Below, one piece after another: positions 34,217 to 43,385 of a DNA stretch of 62,069 nt (positions within the stretch are counted from its first letter, which is position 1; the number at the start of each line of letters is the position of its first letter). The stretch is from the NCBI GenBank assembly GCA_018677555.1, contig JAHHOT010000157.1, forward strand, positions 1 through 62,069. Direction: 5' to 3'. The DNA comes from Gammaproteobacteria bacterium (GTDB lineage Bacteria; Pseudomonadota; Gammaproteobacteria; Steroidobacterales; Woeseiaceae). The translations under genes and the position numbers were made by a program. A model generated the notes under the pieces. It ran no database searches and had not been told where the DNA came from. It was given only the letters and a program-made list of their open reading frames with translations.

Positions 34217-35020
34217 ATGGCGTTCTATCAGGAGGAACTCTTGTACAGCATCAATAGCGTAGTGATCGCCGTGGGCCTTTTCCTGCTCATCATGCTCGCG
34301 AACGAAATCGCCTATCGCATTGCGCGCCGCTCGACCACGGACGAGGGCCTGACGACCCAGACGAACGCCATTCAGGCCGGCATACTCGGCTTGCTTGCGC
34401 TGCTGCTCGGATTCTCATTCAACATGGCGTTGCAACGATTCGACGCGCGCAGCACTGCGGCCATCGAGGAGGCAAATGCGATCGGCACAGCGTGGCTGCG
34501 GACCTCGTTGTTGCCCGAACAGTTTGCCTCGGAGACCGGCTCTTTGATCTCGGACTATGTGGATGTGCGCCTTAAAGGCGGCGGAATAGACATGGCGGAT
34601 CCTGTCAAGCGTGACGAGATCGCTGCGCAAACAGTCCGACTGCAGGCTCAGCTGTGGAGAATCCTGACGGATGCCGCGGCGAGCGATTTGACACCGGCCA
34701 AAAGCGGCCTGGTCATCCAGGCCCTGAACGAGATGATCGACGCCTATGGCAAGCGCCAGGCCCAGCTCGACAAACATGTGCCCGAGGTCGTATTGATCCT
34801 GCTGTTCGTGATCTTCATCGTCTCCGGTGGCATTCTCGGCGCCGCATCCGGTCTCGCCGGCGGCCGGCCGCTGCTTGCGACCATGTCGATGTCAGCGCTG
34901 ATCGTTTTGGTCATTTTCATTGTCATCGACCTCGACCGGCCGCGGCGCGGGCTTATTCAGGTCGATCAAAGCAGCATGTTGGCACTGCGGCTGCAGATCG
35001 ATACGGAATTTGCCCGATGA
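34217..35020 (+). CDS. DUF4239 (bestrophin-like) membrane protein
   Basis: 267 residues. Two N-terminal membrane helices (VVIAVGLFLLIMLANEIAYR; AGILGLLALLLGFSFNMALQ) with the family phrase ALQRFDARSTAAIEEANAIG and TAWLRTSLLPE, then a helical loop and two more helices (VVLILLFVIFIVSGGILGAA; LATMSMSALIVLVIFIVIDL). DUF4239 proteins are bestrophin-like and may be anion channels, but the function is not proven. An XRE regulator gene follows on the same strand. Confidence 0.82.
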   Translation: MAFYQEELLYSINSVVIAVGLFLLIMLANEIAYRIARRSTTDEGLTTQTNAIQAGILGLLALLLGFSFNMALQRFDARSTAAIEEANAIGTAWLRTSLLPEQFASETGSLISDYVDVRLKGGGIDMADPVKRDEIAAQTVRLQAQLWRILTDAAASDLTPAKSGLVIQALNEMIDAYGKRQAQLDKHVPEVVLILLFVIFIVSGGILGAASGLAGGRPLLATMSMSALIVLVIFIVIDLDRPRRGLIQVDQSSMLALRLQIDTEFAR

Positions 35021-35072
35021 CCGGTCGCGTGGGCAACGTCGGCGATTTCGATCATGATACTTTGATTCGCTT

Positions 35073-35087
35073 GCCCACCAGGTGGGC
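35073..35087. promoter_or_regulatory. Perfect palindrome before the XRE regulator
   Basis: GCCCACC, A, GGTGGGC: 7-bp arms around a single base, located 85 bases upstream of the XRE start. The position and symmetry suit an operator for a dimeric helix-turn-helix protein, so autoregulation is a reasonable inference. A short hairpin is the alternative. Confidence 0.3.
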
Positions 35088-35171
35088 CTTGATGCAACGC
35101 GGGCATACAGCAACTTTGGTATTATTGGGCTATTCGGCATTTTATCGAACAAAGCAAGGGCACCCCAAAAT

Positions 35172-35552
35172 ATGTTTCCGGCAGAGGATGAGGAACACTC
35201 TGGTCCCAGCGACACGCTCGGCGGCCGCATTGTCTATGCTCGCGAACAGCGAGACCTGACGACGGCACAGCTGGCTCGTCGCGTCGGTGTAACTACCGAA
35301 ACACTCCACGAGTGGGAAACGGACCGGGCGGAGCCCCGTTCCAATCGATTGCTGACGCTTTCCGGCATGCTGAATGTCAGCCCGACCTGGTTATTGACCG
35401 GCGTGGGCGACAGCCCGGTTGATGGCATGAATGAAACCGAAATGATGCGCATCCGGGCCGTTGTCGAACGCATGCGAGAGCGGGTACTGAAGATCGCCGA
35501 CGACCTCGAGCAACTCAAAGAGCGACTTGACTCCTACCAGAGTTACCAGTAA
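35172..35552 (+). CDS. XRE-family (Cro/CI-like) transcription regulator
   Basis: 126 residues from ATG 35172; an earlier start at 35082 would remain in frame, but lacks a ribosome site. Helix-turn-helix residues about 20-70: LGGRIVYAREQRDLTTAQLA, RRVGVTTETLHEWETDRAEP, LSGMLNVSPTWLLTGVG. The C-terminal helix (RAVVERMRERVLKIADDLEQ) probably makes a coiled-coil dimer. No nearby phage or toxin gene is seen, so this is likely a housekeeping-type regulator. Confidence 0.85.
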   Translation: MFPAEDEEHSGPSDTLGGRIVYAREQRDLTTAQLARRVGVTTETLHEWETDRAEPRSNRLLTLSGMLNVSPTWLLTGVGDSPVDGMNETEMMRIRAVVERMRERVLKIADDLEQLKERLDSYQSYQ

Positions 35553-35646
35553 TCGCGCGTTGTCCTGTTAGCGCGGCCCAATTGGGCGCGCTGCTGTCGA
35601 TGGTTGCCGGGAACGGCGCTCATACCAAGGTCCGGAATCGCAAACC

Positions 35647-36753
35647 ATGAAACTTCGCTACAAGATCATCAACGGTTTCCTGGCCCTGGTTGCGATTGCC
35701 ATAGTCGCGCTCGCGTTCACTATTAGTTATACGTCGGAATGCACTGCACCGCCGGGCGTCGCTGCGGGTGCCGATACCATGAAAGCCGTAGTCTCGCGAT
35801 GTTACGGCGGGCCGGACACGCTCGAATACCTCGATGTGCAAATGCCGGAACCGGGGCCGAAAGACGTCGTCGTCAAGGTCAAAGCCGCAGCAGTGAATCC
35901 GCTGGACTACCATTACATGCGTGGATCCCCTTACCTGATGCGGCTCTCGTCCGGCATCGGCCAGCCCAGCGATCATCGCATGGGAGTCGATTTCTCCGGC
36001 GTGATCGTGCAGGCGGGTAACGAAGTGACCCGGTTCAAGGTTGGCGATGCTGTTTTCGGTGGACGCAATGGCGCCTTTGCCGAATACGTCGTCATGCCGG
36101 GGGATCGTGCTTTAGCGGCAAAACCCGACAACATGAGCTTTGAGGAAGCTGCGGCCATCCCGATTGCAGCAGTTACGGCACTGCAGGCGCTCCGCGACGA
36201 CGGTCGATTGAAATCGGGTGAGAAAGTGCTGATCAACGGTGCGTCCGGCGGTGTCGGAACCTATGCGGTGCAGATTGCGAAAGCGCTCGGTGCGGACGTG
36301 CATGGCGTCTGCAGCACGCGCAATGTCGACATGGTGCGCGCGCTGGGCGCAGACCACGTCTTCGACTACAAGAATGAAAACTATACCGAGAGCGACAACG
36401 AGTACGACCTGATCGTGGACATGGTCGGTAACCATTCTCTGACGGCAAACCGGCGCGTGCTCAAACCACAGGGACGCATGGTGCTCGTCGGCGGCCCCAA
36501 GGGCGACTGGCTTGCACCGCTGATACCACCATTAAAGGCGATGATGTTGTCGCCGTTTGTCGACCAGGAAATCGGCATGATGCTGGCGGTATTGACCGCT
36601 GACGACCTCGACTACCTGGCCAGCCTCATGGCCGACGGTCGACTGACGTCACGGATCGACAAGCGCTATCCATTGCAGGAAACGGCCGAAGCATTGCGCT
36701 ACCTCGAAACCCGTCGCGCCCGCGGCAAGGTGATCATCGCAATGGACCAGTAA
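35647..36753 (+). CDS. Membrane-anchored MDR-family quinone oxidoreductase
   Basis: 368 residues. An N-terminal membrane anchor (IINGFLALVAIAIVALAFTI) precedes an otherwise standard medium-chain reductase: MKAVVSRCYGGPDTLEYLDV, an N-domain VVVKVKAAAVNPLDYHYMRG, and the Rossmann site INGASGGVGTYAVQIAKALG. The structural zinc cysteines are missing, so it is a zinc-independent quinone/enone reductase using NADPH. The anchor is unusual; the orientation (IN with the catalytic part inside) cannot be settled from the sequence. It ends directly against the palindromic element at 36752. Confidence 0.85.
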   Translation: MKLRYKIINGFLALVAIAIVALAFTISYTSECTAPPGVAAGADTMKAVVSRCYGGPDTLEYLDVQMPEPGPKDVVVKVKAAAVNPLDYHYMRGSPYLMRLSSGIGQPSDHRMGVDFSGVIVQAGNEVTRFKVGDAVFGGRNGAFAEYVVMPGDRALAAKPDNMSFEEAAAIPIAAVTALQALRDDGRLKSGEKVLINGASGGVGTYAVQIAKALGADVHGVCSTRNVDMVRALGADHVFDYKNENYTESDNEYDLIVDMVGNHSLTANRRVLKPQGRMVLVGGPKGDWLAPLIPPLKAMMLSPFVDQEIGMMLAVLTADDLDYLASLMADGRLTSRIDKRYPLQETAEALRYLETRRARGKVIIAMDQ

Positions 36754-36809
36754 ATGGGGACATTCTGGATTTAATGTATTAGTACGTTAAATCCAGAATG
36801 TCCCCGTTT
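36752..36809. repeat. Long palindromic repeat filling a convergent gene gap
   Basis: Left arm GGGGACATTCTGGATTTAA (36756-36774) and right arm 36787-36805 are perfect inverted copies, with AAA/TTT extensions outside. The element occupies the whole space between the stop of the quinone reductase (36751-36753) and the stop of the GMC oxidoreductase (36811-36813). A transcript from either side would fold into a strong hairpin with flanking A/T, so it may act as a two-way terminator. A near-identical copy lies at 54335. Confidence 0.65.
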
Positions 36810-36810
36810 G

Positions 36811-38424
36811 TTAAGAGTGAGCCTGCCGGATCAGGTCGGCTGCTTTTTCGCCAATCAACATCGCGGGAGCATTCGTGTTTGTCGAGACCATGGTCGGCAT
36901 TATTGACGCATCCGCGACGCGAAGCCCCTGCACGCCGCGGACGCGTAGCTTCGGATCGACGACCGCATTCGCGTCGCCACCCATCCGACAAGTACCGACA
37001 GGATGCCACGAGGTCTGCCCGGTCTTTACCGCATAGTCGAACAATGCGAAATCACTAGTCACGTCCGGACCGGGAAGGATCTCACGAACCACGAAATCTT
37101 CCATTTCCGCATGCGCGGCAATTTTTCTGATCAGTTTGAGCCCTGCTACTGTAGCCGCCCTGTCGCTGTCATCATCAAGATAGTTCGGCTGAATGACGGG
37201 ATCTGTCAGCGGATCATTGCAAGCAATGTGGACAGCGCCTCTGGATCTCGGGCGGGTCTGAAAAGAACCCAGGGTAATCCCGGGCCATGCATCCACTCCC
37301 GTACCATCCGCACTATAACGGTCCTTGCCGCTAATGAGTGCCAGCTGGATCTTGGTGTCCGGATGCTCACTGTTCCTGCACGCCCGCATGATCGAATGCG
37401 CCGTCACCGTCGACGTTGTCAGCAGCCCCCGTCGGTGAAACGCGAAACGCATACCTTCTGCGGCCGCAGCAATCTTGCTGTTCAAAATGTCATTAACCGT
37501 ACGCTCGCCGCGGACTTCGAAAGACATGCGGACCTGGAAATGGTCCTGCAGGTTTTCACCCACCTGGTCTCGATCGACCAGTAGTCTGACACCCGCATCG
37601 GCCAGCACCCGCGGATTGCCAATGCCGGAACGCTCCAGGATAGCCGGAGACTCAATCGAACCGGCGCTGAGTATAATCTCGGACCTTGCTGACGCCATTC
37701 GACGAGCGTGCCGGCGCAGGTATTCGATTCCGAAGCAGCGCGATCCATCGAAAAGCAACCTGTCCGCTTTTGCATGCGTTACAACGGTCAGATTTTTTCG
37801 CCGTTGAGCCGCACGCAAATACGCTGTCGCTGTCGAAGAACGCCTGCCATTGCGCATGGAAAGTTGCAGGTGTGCCGCGCCTGCATCGCAGGTTTCATTG
37901 TAGTCACCTGGCTTCGCGGCACCGAGCGCCCGGCACGCGTTAATGAACGCCGTCGATACGGCGGAATCATGCGCCACATTTGAGACCGCGATTGGCCCGC
38001 CGAGGCCGCGAAAATCGGGATTGCCGCCGGGCCGGTTCTCCAGCTTCTTGTAGTACGACAGGATTTGATCGAACCCCCAGCCTTCATTGCCAAGGGCACG
38101 CCACTCGTCCCAGGACTCTTTCGACCCGCGCACATAAACCATGCCGTTGACAGAGCTCGAACCACCGAGCGTTCGACCCTTCGGCCAGTACACTTGCTGA
38201 GTCACCGGCCCGTCACCCCTACTCGTAAAGTACTGCCAGACAAAGTTCGGATTAGTCAGCAGCTTGCCCACACCAAGTGGGATATGAATCCAGACGTGCC
38301 GGTCCGGTCCGCCCGCTTCCAACAACAAAACGTTTTTCGCGGGGTCTTCGCTAAGCCTCGACGCGACTATCGCGCCGGCCGAGCCGGCCCCGATTACAAT
38401 GTAATCGTAGCTAGCGGCCGTCAT
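36811..38424 (-). CDS. GMC-family flavin oxidoreductase (choline-dehydrogenase-like)
   Basis: 537 residues. FAD site YIVIGAGSAGAIVASRLSED (about 9-28), YWPKGRTLGGSSSVNGMVYV, and the late catalytic region VKTGQTSWHPVGTCRMGGD (His) with NTNAPAMLIGEKAADLI at the end. It oxidises an alcohol to an aldehyde using FAD. There is no signal peptide. The start overlaps the 3' end of the agmatinase-like gene by 14 bases, so it is the last of the operon 41031 to 36811. Confidence 0.9.
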   Translation of the reverse strand: MTAASYDYIVIGAGSAGAIVASRLSEDPAKNVLLLEAGGPDRHVWIHIPLGVGKLLTNPNFVWQYFTSRGDGPVTQQVYWPKGRTLGGSSSVNGMVYVRGSKESWDEWRALGNEGWGFDQILSYYKKLENRPGGNPDFRGLGGPIAVSNVAHDSAVSTAFINACRALGAAKPGDYNETCDAGAAHLQLSMRNGRRSSTATAYLRAAQRRKNLTVVTHAKADRLLFDGSRCFGIEYLRRHARRMASARSEIILSAGSIESPAILERSGIGNPRVLADAGVRLLVDRDQVGENLQDHFQVRMSFEVRGERTVNDILNSKIAAAAEGMRFAFHRRGLLTTSTVTAHSIMRACRNSEHPDTKIQLALISGKDRYSADGTGVDAWPGITLGSFQTRPRSRGAVHIACNDPLTDPVIQPNYLDDDSDRAATVAGLKLIRKIAAHAEMEDFVVREILPGPDVTSDFALFDYAVKTGQTSWHPVGTCRMGGDANAVVDPKLRVRGVQGLRVADASIMPTMVSTNTNAPAMLIGEKAADLIRQAHS

Positions 38425-39694
38425 CCTTCAGCATCGGATGCAGGTACGCATCCTCCTTAATGCCGTTCTTGCGCATCGCAAGTCCGTTAAGGCATTGACG
38501 CACTATTGCCTTGGCGTTGAGCATCGTCGTATATCCCGGATCGGAATCGGGTCGCAGCTCGACGAGTTCGAAGCCAACGACGTTCGTTTCGGCGCAAAGA
38601 CGCCGCACAAGCGGCAGCGCTTCGCGCATGTACAGGCCACCGGGTTCCGGCGTCGATGTTCCAGGAATAAATGCCGGATCGATCACGTCGATGTCGAATG
38701 AGATGAACAGGTACTCCGCGCCCATCTTTGCCTCTTCGATCACATCCTGCATCACTGCGTCCCAGCCGCGATGCTCGATTTCGGCCATCATGTGGTAACG
38801 CAAGCCCTGGTCGCGCGCCCAGGATACGGATTTGAGGTCCGTGGAGGTTGGCCCTCTCAGTCCGACCTGCAAAACGTCTTCACCATCGACGATCCCGTCA
38901 TCCAGCAGAGCCCGCACCGGGTTGCCGTGCGTTACCAGGTGCCCGAAGCCGACCGGGGCAGAATCGGCGTGCGCATCGAAATGAATGACGCCTACGTTGC
39001 CTTTGCCGTAAACATCGGCAAGCCCGGCCACATCGGGATACATCAGGGCGTGCGGCCCGCCGATGATGATCGGAATCGTGTGCCGACCTGGCTCGATCTC
39101 CGTCGCCGCTATTTCGCGAACCATGCGGCGGATCTCAGGGATGCTGCGCTCTATACTGAAAGGCTCGCTGGGCGCATCACCGTAATCGACCGCGACCAGT
39201 TCCTGGAACGCTGCTATTCCGGAATCGAGTTCCGGCATCACGAATTCTCCCCACAAGTGGTAAACCTCTGAGCGATGCGGGTTCCGCATCTCTGCCGGGC
39301 CCCAGCTGCGTGCACGTGGGTCGCCCATCATTTCAGCCCCCATGATGGCAACCTCGACCTTGCCCGCTTTGAGATCTTCCGGTGTCAATGCGATGGGAAG
39401 GTGAAAGAACGTCGGAATACCGATCCACGGGTAGTGGCCAAGAAACCGCTGCACGTTGAACGGGCCTGCCTCCCGGCCTTTGTTCAGGTCTTCCCGCATG
39501 CGCTTCCAGACGTTGAAACTCGGATCTTTCGGATTCAACCGGATCGTTGCTTCTTCCTCGGAACCAGCCGCCTGCATCGCGGAAAAGGCATCTGCCTTGT
39601 CGTTATCCTGCGCGCTGACTGACGTCACGCCGATGCAGAAGGCGGCGACCAGGACCACTGTCTTGCTCCTGCAACCTCCCAACCTGCCTTCCAT
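38411..39694 (-). CDS. Exported agmatinase/arginase-family ureohydrolase
   Basis: 427 residues, longer than usual (about 300). An N-terminal signal (TVVLVAAFCIGVTSVSAQ) puts it outside the cytosol. The manganese sites are HFDAHAD and SFDIDVIDP, both intact; the first His is in GGPHALM, where typical enzymes have GGDHS, so the metal His is kept while its neighbours vary. The enzyme should release urea from a guanidino compound such as agmatine. It follows the aminotransferase by five bases and is coupled to the GMC gene. Export is rare in this family. Confidence 0.85.
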   Translation of the reverse strand: MEGRLGGCRSKTVVLVAAFCIGVTSVSAQDNDKADAFSAMQAAGSEEEATIRLNPKDPSFNVWKRMREDLNKGREAGPFNVQRFLGHYPWIGIPTFFHLPIALTPEDLKAGKVEVAIMGAEMMGDPRARSWGPAEMRNPHRSEVYHLWGEFVMPELDSGIAAFQELVAVDYGDAPSEPFSIERSIPEIRRMVREIAATEIEPGRHTIPIIIGGPHALMYPDVAGLADVYGKGNVGVIHFDAHADSAPVGFGHLVTHGNPVRALLDDGIVDGEDVLQVGLRGPTSTDLKSVSWARDQGLRYHMMAEIEHRGWDAVMQDVIEEAKMGAEYLFISFDIDVIDPAFIPGTSTPEPGGLYMREALPLVRRLCAETNVVGFELVELRPDSDPGYTTMLNAKAIVRQCLNGLAMRKNGIKEDAYLHPMLKDDGR

Positions 39695-39699
39695 ATCTG

Positions 39700-41031
39700 C
39701 TACCCCAACGTGTCTCGAATGACCTTGATTATTTCGTTTGCCTCATCCTCGCTCAGCACCAGCACCGGGCGGAATTCGACAGCCCTGGCGTCGTACTCAG
39801 CGGGAACCACGAGTATGCCCGCATCGAACAGCTTTTTTGTCATCGCGATCTGATCCGGGCCCTCCGCCAAAATTCCCATGCACAGGCCGTTCTGGTTTAG
39901 CTCGAAGGGCGCGCCGCGAAAACCTTGCTGGAACTGCTCAGCCAGCGAGGATACATGTTCGAGAAATCCGGGCGCCATGGTCAGATCGCAGACTTTTGCC
40001 GTCGCTACGCAGCCGAGTTCGTTGCCTCCGAACGTCGATGCGTGCGGAAACGTGGTATCGAGAAACCAGTCCCGCATCTCCGGTGCAAACAGAACAGCAG
40101 CGTTTGCCACTATGCCGCCACCAAGGCCTTTCGCGACCGTGGTCACGTCCGGAACAATGCCCTGCTGCTGCCAGAACCAGAAGGTGCCTGTGCAGCCGAG
40201 TCCGGTTTGCACCTCGTCTAGGATCAGTTTCGCCCCACGCTCCCTGCAAATCTTCGAGACTTCCTTGAAATAGTCAGCCTGCGGCTCCGGAAACCCCAGC
40301 TGCGCCGGCGACGCTTCGACCAAAACGCCGGCAGTATCGTCATCTACTGCCCGACGCATTGCCGCCAGGTCATTGTAAGGCACACGCACGAAGTCATCGA
40401 GATCGAGCAGGTAGCGTTCCCGGAATTCGACGTTCTCTCCCGCCGCCATCGTGAAACAGGTACTGCCGTGATAGCAGCCTTCGATGGACACGATTTTCCT
40501 GCGTCGAGTAAAACCGCGAACCGCGCGAATGGCCACCTCGTTTGCCTCTGCACCGCTTGCAGCGAAAGTAACGCCGGTCTGTTGCCCGTCCGTGCTGGCA
40601 ACGAGCTTGTCTGCTGCTTTTGCCTTGTACCCCGAGACCAGGAACAAGTTTCCCACTTCGAGCTGATGAAGCGCTTCTTTTACTGTAGCGAGAATATCCG
40701 GATTTCGGTGGCCCAGGTTATAAAGCGTGCCGTTGCGGTGACAATCCCAGTACCACTTTCGCGAGAATGCATCCTGGACTCGCGCGCCGTTGCGCTGTCC
40801 ATAGTGGATCTCGGTACCAAGCGCACGCATCAGCTTGACCGGCCCGTCGCCGACGAATTCGGCGAAAGCTTTTTCGGTCGTTTTCGCAGAAGGATAAGGC
40901 GGATAGCCGGTATAACTGTGTTTCTCGTCAGGCGAGGGCTTGTTCGTAGCACAGCCCGCCAGGGTCACGGAACCACTGACGGCTGCGAGCGACTTCAGGC
41001 AATCACGCCGATTGATTTCTTTTGATGCCAT
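39700..41031 (-). CDS. Tat-lipoprotein class III aminotransferase
   Basis: 443 residues from ATG 41031. NRRDCLKSLAAVSGSVTLAG followed by Cys combines a twin-arginine signal with a lipobox (LAGC), so the folded PLP enzyme is exported and anchored. The PLP enzyme is class III, close to glutamate-1-semialdehyde aminomutases: GAEANEVAIRAVRG, KLILDEVQTGLGC and TTVAKGLGGGI (Schiff-base Lys), then THASTFGGNELGCVA-like strands. Exported PLP aminotransferases are unusual. It probably moves or removes the amino group of an amine taken up by the TonB receptor upstream. Confidence 0.82.
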   Translation of the reverse strand: MASKEINRRDCLKSLAAVSGSVTLAGCATNKPSPDEKHSYTGYPPYPSAKTTEKAFAEFVGDGPVKLMRALGTEIHYGQRNGARVQDAFSRKWYWDCHRNGTLYNLGHRNPDILATVKEALHQLEVGNLFLVSGYKAKAADKLVASTDGQQTGVTFAASGAEANEVAIRAVRGFTRRRKIVSIEGCYHGSTCFTMAAGENVEFRERYLLDLDDFVRVPYNDLAAMRRAVDDDTAGVLVEASPAQLGFPEPQADYFKEVSKICRERGAKLILDEVQTGLGCTGTFWFWQQQGIVPDVTTVAKGLGGGIVANAAVLFAPEMRDWFLDTTFPHASTFGGNELGCVATAKVCDLTMAPGFLEHVSSLAEQFQQGFRGAPFELNQNGLCMGILAEGPDQIAMTKKLFDAGILVVPAEYDARAVEFRPVLVLSEDEANEIIKVIRDTLG

Positions 41032-41109
41032 GGCTGTCAGTCGCTCCCGATGTCCGCGCGATCTTCGGAGTTCGCGCGCCGGCTTAAGCGGGTTCGGCGC
41101 CAAAGTGAA

Positions 41110-43278
41110 TCAAAAGTTTATTCCAGCCGTAACACCGAAAGTGCGCGGCGCATGATAGACCTCCTGGATGTAGCCGAGGTCCGCCGTCAGATCGAATGCA
41201 TATATGCGATAGTGTTCATCCGTCAGATTCTTTGCCCATGCGGCCAGTTCGAATCGCTCGTCCGCACTAACCCATGACAGACGTGCGTTCAGTTTGCTGT
41301 AGGCATCTTCTTTCAGGGCGGGCTGGTTCAGATTGTCGTAGAACACGTCGGAGCTGTAGGTCCCGTCCAGTTGCGCAGCCAGCGAGCTGCCCCCGGCCAG
41401 ATCCCAGGTATAACGTGCCATGGCATTGACACTCAATTCCGGGGCGATAACCATTTCCCGATCGCGTATCGTGCCGCCGGCATCCTGTACATCCTTGACG
41501 GTCGTATCCAGAAAACCCAGTCCCAGCGAAATTTCCAGGTTGTCGCTAGGCAGTCCGACCCACTCTAGCTCCGCGCCCAGCACCTCGGCGTCCGCGTTGA
41601 AAAGGAGCTGGTTCAGGGCCCGGTACACGAAAGCCTGATGGTCCTTGTAATCGTAATAAAAGAGCGCTCCCGTCAGTCTATGGCGACCGCCTGCGAGATT
41701 GGACTTGAAACCGATCTCGAAGCTCGTCAACTCCTCTGGTTTGACCACGTAACTTTCGATCGCGACGGGGCCGAAGCCGGTGTTGAACGTGCCGGATTTA
41801 AATGCTTTGGAAACGCCACCATAGACCATGGTGTTGTCATTGGCGTCCCAGCTGATTTTGGCAAGAAAAGAAACATTCTCGTCGTCCTGGCTGGCCAGGC
41901 CGTCAATCGTGTCGGGATCATAGGGCAGTCCGCCGGGTATGACGCCGATCAGGAATGTCTGATCCATGTCCTTCTCGTCATTGGTGAACCGGAGACCACC
42001 GGTGAGCGAGACGGCGTCCGTCACCTGGAAGGCCACCTGGCCGAATGCAGCCCAGGACTCTGTCTGGGTGTCGAATGCCGTGGTTCCCGACGGCGTCCCG
42101 AAAAACAGGGGTGCGATTGGGCCGGTCAGCGTCTGGCGACCTGCCGTATCGAGGTTGAAGTAGAAGACGCCGAGGTCCCATTGCGCGGAGCCTGTATCAC
42201 CTTGCACTCTCAGTTCCTGGCTGTACTGCTGGGTATCCGATTCGTATTCCGTGACGCAGAAGACCGCTGGTGTACTGTCGCAGTCTTGCTGGATATGTTC
42301 CTTCCTGAAATCCTGGTAGTTGGTCACCGACACCAGGTCGAACGACTCGAAGCTCCACTCGAGACGAGCTGTTCCAGCCGTGAAATCCGATTCCAGCGAC
42401 AGGCCACCGCTGACATTGATGTCGTTGAGATCCGATGTACCAACGACCACGTCCCGGTTCGGCTCGTCGATCACTGCCAGACCGTCGGGCCCGACAAACG
42501 AGGGTGCATATCGGTACGGGTTGCCGCCGTCGTTGTCGTTGCGGGCCGTCTCTACAGACACCAGCAGAGAAGCGCTGTCAGAGAGGTCGAATCGAAGCTG
42601 CGCACGTATAGCAGCGAGATCTGTCTGGTTGGCGTCCGTACCGTCGGGGTTTAGGTTGTTATGAATGCCGTCGTTCTTGTGATAGATGGCGGCAAGTCGC
42701 CCGGCTACCGGCCCGCCCAGTGGTCCACCTGCCGCAAGTTCGGCTTTCAGTTCGCCAAGCGATCCGCCGCTTGCTCTTGCGTAACCCTCGAGTTCGTCCG
42801 TCGGCTTGCGCGTAATGTATTGAACCAGGCCACCCGTCGCATTCCTGCCGAAGAGTGTGCCTTGCGGTCCCTTGAGTACTTCCGCGCGCTCGACGTCGAA
42901 GACCTGGAAGTCCAGGCTGGCCAGCGCGGCTTTGTACACCTCGTCGACATAGACGGCGGACGGGCTCTCGTGATAGTCACGAAAGTCATTCAGGCCGACG
43001 CCACGAATGGCAATATTGGGAATGTTGCCAGCGCCGAATACCGGCGATATTTTCAGCCCGGGCGTATAGTCAGCTATGTCGTTACTGCTTTCGATGCCGA
43101 GTTTTTCTATCGCGTCGCCACTTAATACCGTCACGGCAATCGGTGTGTCCTGAATCGACTGCGCGCGCTTTTGTGCGGTGACAATGATTTCCTCGAGCGT
43201 TGCTTCCTGCGCCGCCGTCTCCCCGAGCAGCGCCAGGCCCGTGGCGATGCCAAGCGTTATTGATATGAACGTTTTCAT
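41110..43278 (-). CDS. TonB-dependent outer-membrane receptor
   Basis: 722 residues from ATG 43278 (GGGGGAAA just upstream; the frame stays open upstream to 43410). Signal peptide MKTFISITLGIATGLALLG, TonB box and plug (EEIIVTAQKRAQSIQDTPIA; AVYVDEVYKAALASLDFQVF; EVLKGPQGTLFGRNATGG), then a 22-strand-type barrel ending FGVTAGINF. It imports a large or scarce substrate by TonB energy. Position upstream of aminotransferase and ureohydrolase genes suggests that substrate is an amine, guanidine or its conjugate. Confidence 0.92.
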   Translation of the reverse strand: MKTFISITLGIATGLALLGETAAQEATLEEIIVTAQKRAQSIQDTPIAVTVLSGDAIEKLGIESSNDIADYTPGLKISPVFGAGNIPNIAIRGVGLNDFRDYHESPSAVYVDEVYKAALASLDFQVFDVERAEVLKGPQGTLFGRNATGGLVQYITRKPTDELEGYARASGGSLGELKAELAAGGPLGGPVAGRLAAIYHKNDGIHNNLNPDGTDANQTDLAAIRAQLRFDLSDSASLLVSVETARNDNDGGNPYRYAPSFVGPDGLAVIDEPNRDVVVGTSDLNDINVSGGLSLESDFTAGTARLEWSFESFDLVSVTNYQDFRKEHIQQDCDSTPAVFCVTEYESDTQQYSQELRVQGDTGSAQWDLGVFYFNLDTAGRQTLTGPIAPLFFGTPSGTTAFDTQTESWAAFGQVAFQVTDAVSLTGGLRFTNDEKDMDQTFLIGVIPGGLPYDPDTIDGLASQDDENVSFLAKISWDANDNTMVYGGVSKAFKSGTFNTGFGPVAIESYVVKPEELTSFEIGFKSNLAGGRHRLTGALFYYDYKDHQAFVYRALNQLLFNADAEVLGAELEWVGLPSDNLEISLGLGFLDTTVKDVQDAGGTIRDREMVIAPELSVNAMARYTWDLAGGSSLAAQLDGTYSSDVFYDNLNQPALKEDAYSKLNARLSWVSADERFELAAWAKNLTDEHYRIYAFDLTADLGYIQEVYHAPRTFGVTAGINF

Positions 43279-43385
43279 CAGTTTCCCCCGTGGCATTCCC
43301 GCCACGGTTAAATCTAATCCCCGCCCCACAGCAAGAATTGCGAATACACGACAAGCTGTTGTTTTGAAATGACAAAGAAAATCGG

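Noticed and set aside
36752-36809. Insertion sequence ends
   Set aside because: There is no transposase between or beside the arms; the arms form one palindrome, so a REP-like or terminator element is more likely.
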